Source of the DNA: an uncultured Fidelibacterota bacterium
Lineage (GTDB): Bacteria > Marinisomatota > Marinisomatia > Marinisomatales > UBA1611
NCBI GenBank assembly: GCA_913045415.1
Contig: CAJWPW010000079.1
Coordinates: 1-6,067 of the forward strand
Length of the DNA: 6,067 nt
Direction: 5' to 3'
In this document: in pieces, positions 5,301 to 6,067 of the stretch
How positions within the stretch are numbered: the first letter of the stretch is position 1
How the letters are laid out: each line of letters starts with the position of its first letter
The notes under the pieces: model-generated
Told to the model about the DNA's origin: nothing
Databases searched by the model: none
What the model saw: only the letters and a program-made list of their open reading frames with translations
Translations under genes and position numbers: made by a program

Positions 5301-6067
5301 TTTTGGCTGCCAGAACATGGTAGACCCTATCCAACGCGTTTTAATGAAGCATCCAAAAGATGCATATCAAAATCAGGCTAAGGTAAACGAGCAATCTCCG
5401 CAACTCCATTATTTTGGCGTGCCAAATTTTGAAAAAGCACAAGCCGATTATGAAAAGTTAGTAGCCTTTTTGAAATCAGCCGGTGCTGAAATTCATTTTT
5501 TACCCGCAGACGATTCCACTTCCCTTGATTCTGTTTATACCCACGATCCCTGCGTTATTTCAAATGGTGGAGTCATTCTGTGTACCATGGGCAAAGATGC
5601 ACGAGTGCCCGAATCAAAAGCCATGGCATCTTATTTTGAATCCATTGATGTCCCTATTCTCGGTCGCATTGAGTCTCCCGGAACTTTAGAAGGTGGAGAT
5701 GTGGTTTGGATAAATGAACGAACTGTGGCGGTTGGTGAAGGATATCGATCCAATGCTGAAGGGATTCGCCAATTTAAAAATTTGCTCGGTAATCATGTAA
5801 ATGATGTGATTTCTGTGCCACTTCCCCATTGGACAGGACCTGATGACTGTCTCCATCTTATGAGTAATGTATCTCCAATTGATCATGATCTTTTTTTGGT
5901 GTATTCCAGATTGCTTTCGGTTTCATTTCGCCAATATCTTCTTAGCCGTCAAATCAAACTTATTGAAGTCCCAGATGAAGAATATGATTCCATGGGCTGC
6001 AATGTATTGGCGGTGGCACCACGCAAAGTGATCATGATTGAAGGTAATCTAATTACACAAAAACGTT
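5290..6067 (+). CDS. DDAH-like guanidino-modifying enzyme, C-terminus beyond the window
   Basis: This belongs to the guanidino-group-modifying superfamily, closest in motifs to dimethylarginine dimethylaminohydrolase, which hydrolyses methylated arginines to citrulline and methylamines. Numbered from the ATG at 5317, 250 codons are present and the frame is open at the edge. Visible active-site regions are SVYTHDP (D77), PGTLEGGDV (E125, D128), the EGYRSNAEG helix (141-149), and CLHLMSNVSPI with the catalytic histidine H180. C228 (MGCNVL) aligns with a non-catalytic Cys near NCIWVN in Pseudomonas DDAH; the catalytic cysteine should lie near the missing C-terminus. I place the start at TTG 5290, which has GGAG six bases upstream and gives an N-terminus ending FGCQNMVDP, resembling the 'GGQSMVxP' opening I recall from relatives. 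ATG 5317 is the alternative and lacks a ribosome site. From 5290 it overlaps the deacylase gene by 11 bases. Confidence 0.85.
   Translation, partial: MKNNFGCQNMVDPIQRVLMKHPKDAYQNQAKVNEQSPQLHYFGVPNFEKAQADYEKLVAFLKSAGAEIHFLPADDSTSLDSVYTHDPCVISNGGVILCTMGKDARVPESKAMASYFESIDVPILGRIESPGTLEGGDVVWINERTVAVGEGYRSNAEGIRQFKNLLGNHVNDVISVPLPHWTGPDDCLHLMSNVSPIDHDLFLVYSRLLSVSFRQYLLSRQIKLIEVPDEEYDSMGCNVLAVAPRKVIMIEGNLITQKR

Overview
The window is a compact 6.1 kb piece of bacterial chromosome of moderately low GC. It has two oppositely oriented gene blocks separated by a short divergent intergenic region (about 1074-1318). Many genes start without a clear Shine-Dalgarno sequence and some starts look like GTG or TTG. 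Gene content and an upstream TTTG/TAnnTTT-like element would fit an uncultured, probably marine, member of the Fibrobacterota-Chlorobiota-Bacteroidota superphylum (for example Neomarinimicrobiota). That placement is only an inference from style, because the window has no rRNA or other phylogenetic marker.

Left block, minus strand: a secreted or periplasmic FecR-domain protein (300-1049, possibly from 1073), followed downstream by the first 53 codons of a CHASE2-domain membrane sensor protein (159 to the window edge). FecR/CHASE2 neighbours are a recurring signalling arrangement in bacteria.

Right block, plus strand: a tightly packed run of seven genes, probably one operon. First comes a complete preQ0-to-preQ1 cassette for queuosine tRNA modification: queC, queE, queD and queF. 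These convert 7,8-dihydroneopterin triphosphate to CPH4 (QueD), then CDG (QueE), preQ0 (QueC) and preQ1 (QueF); only the GTP cyclohydrolase step is not here. Two perfect hairpins sit between queE and queD. Then follow an AhpD-like peroxidase-related gene, an ArgE/DapE-type M20 deacylase, and the N-terminal four fifths or more of a dimethylarginine dimethylaminohydrolase (DDAH)-like enzyme that runs off the right edge.

The most notable point is the AhpD-like gene (3482-4033). An in-frame TGA (3725-3727) falls exactly on the second cysteine of the AhpD Cys-x-x-Cys active site, giving Cys-His-Tyr-[UGA]-Ile-Thr-His-His. The frame continues with conserved family sequence to its own stop, and a short hairpin with a GGUC loop lies 18 nt after the UGA, where a bacterial SECIS element is expected. 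The simplest reading is a selenoprotein that ordinary gene calling would split into two fragments. A second oddity is QueD: the position of its first zinc-binding histidine is occupied by arginine. The difference from the usual AHRLP coding can be produced by two compensating one-base indels.
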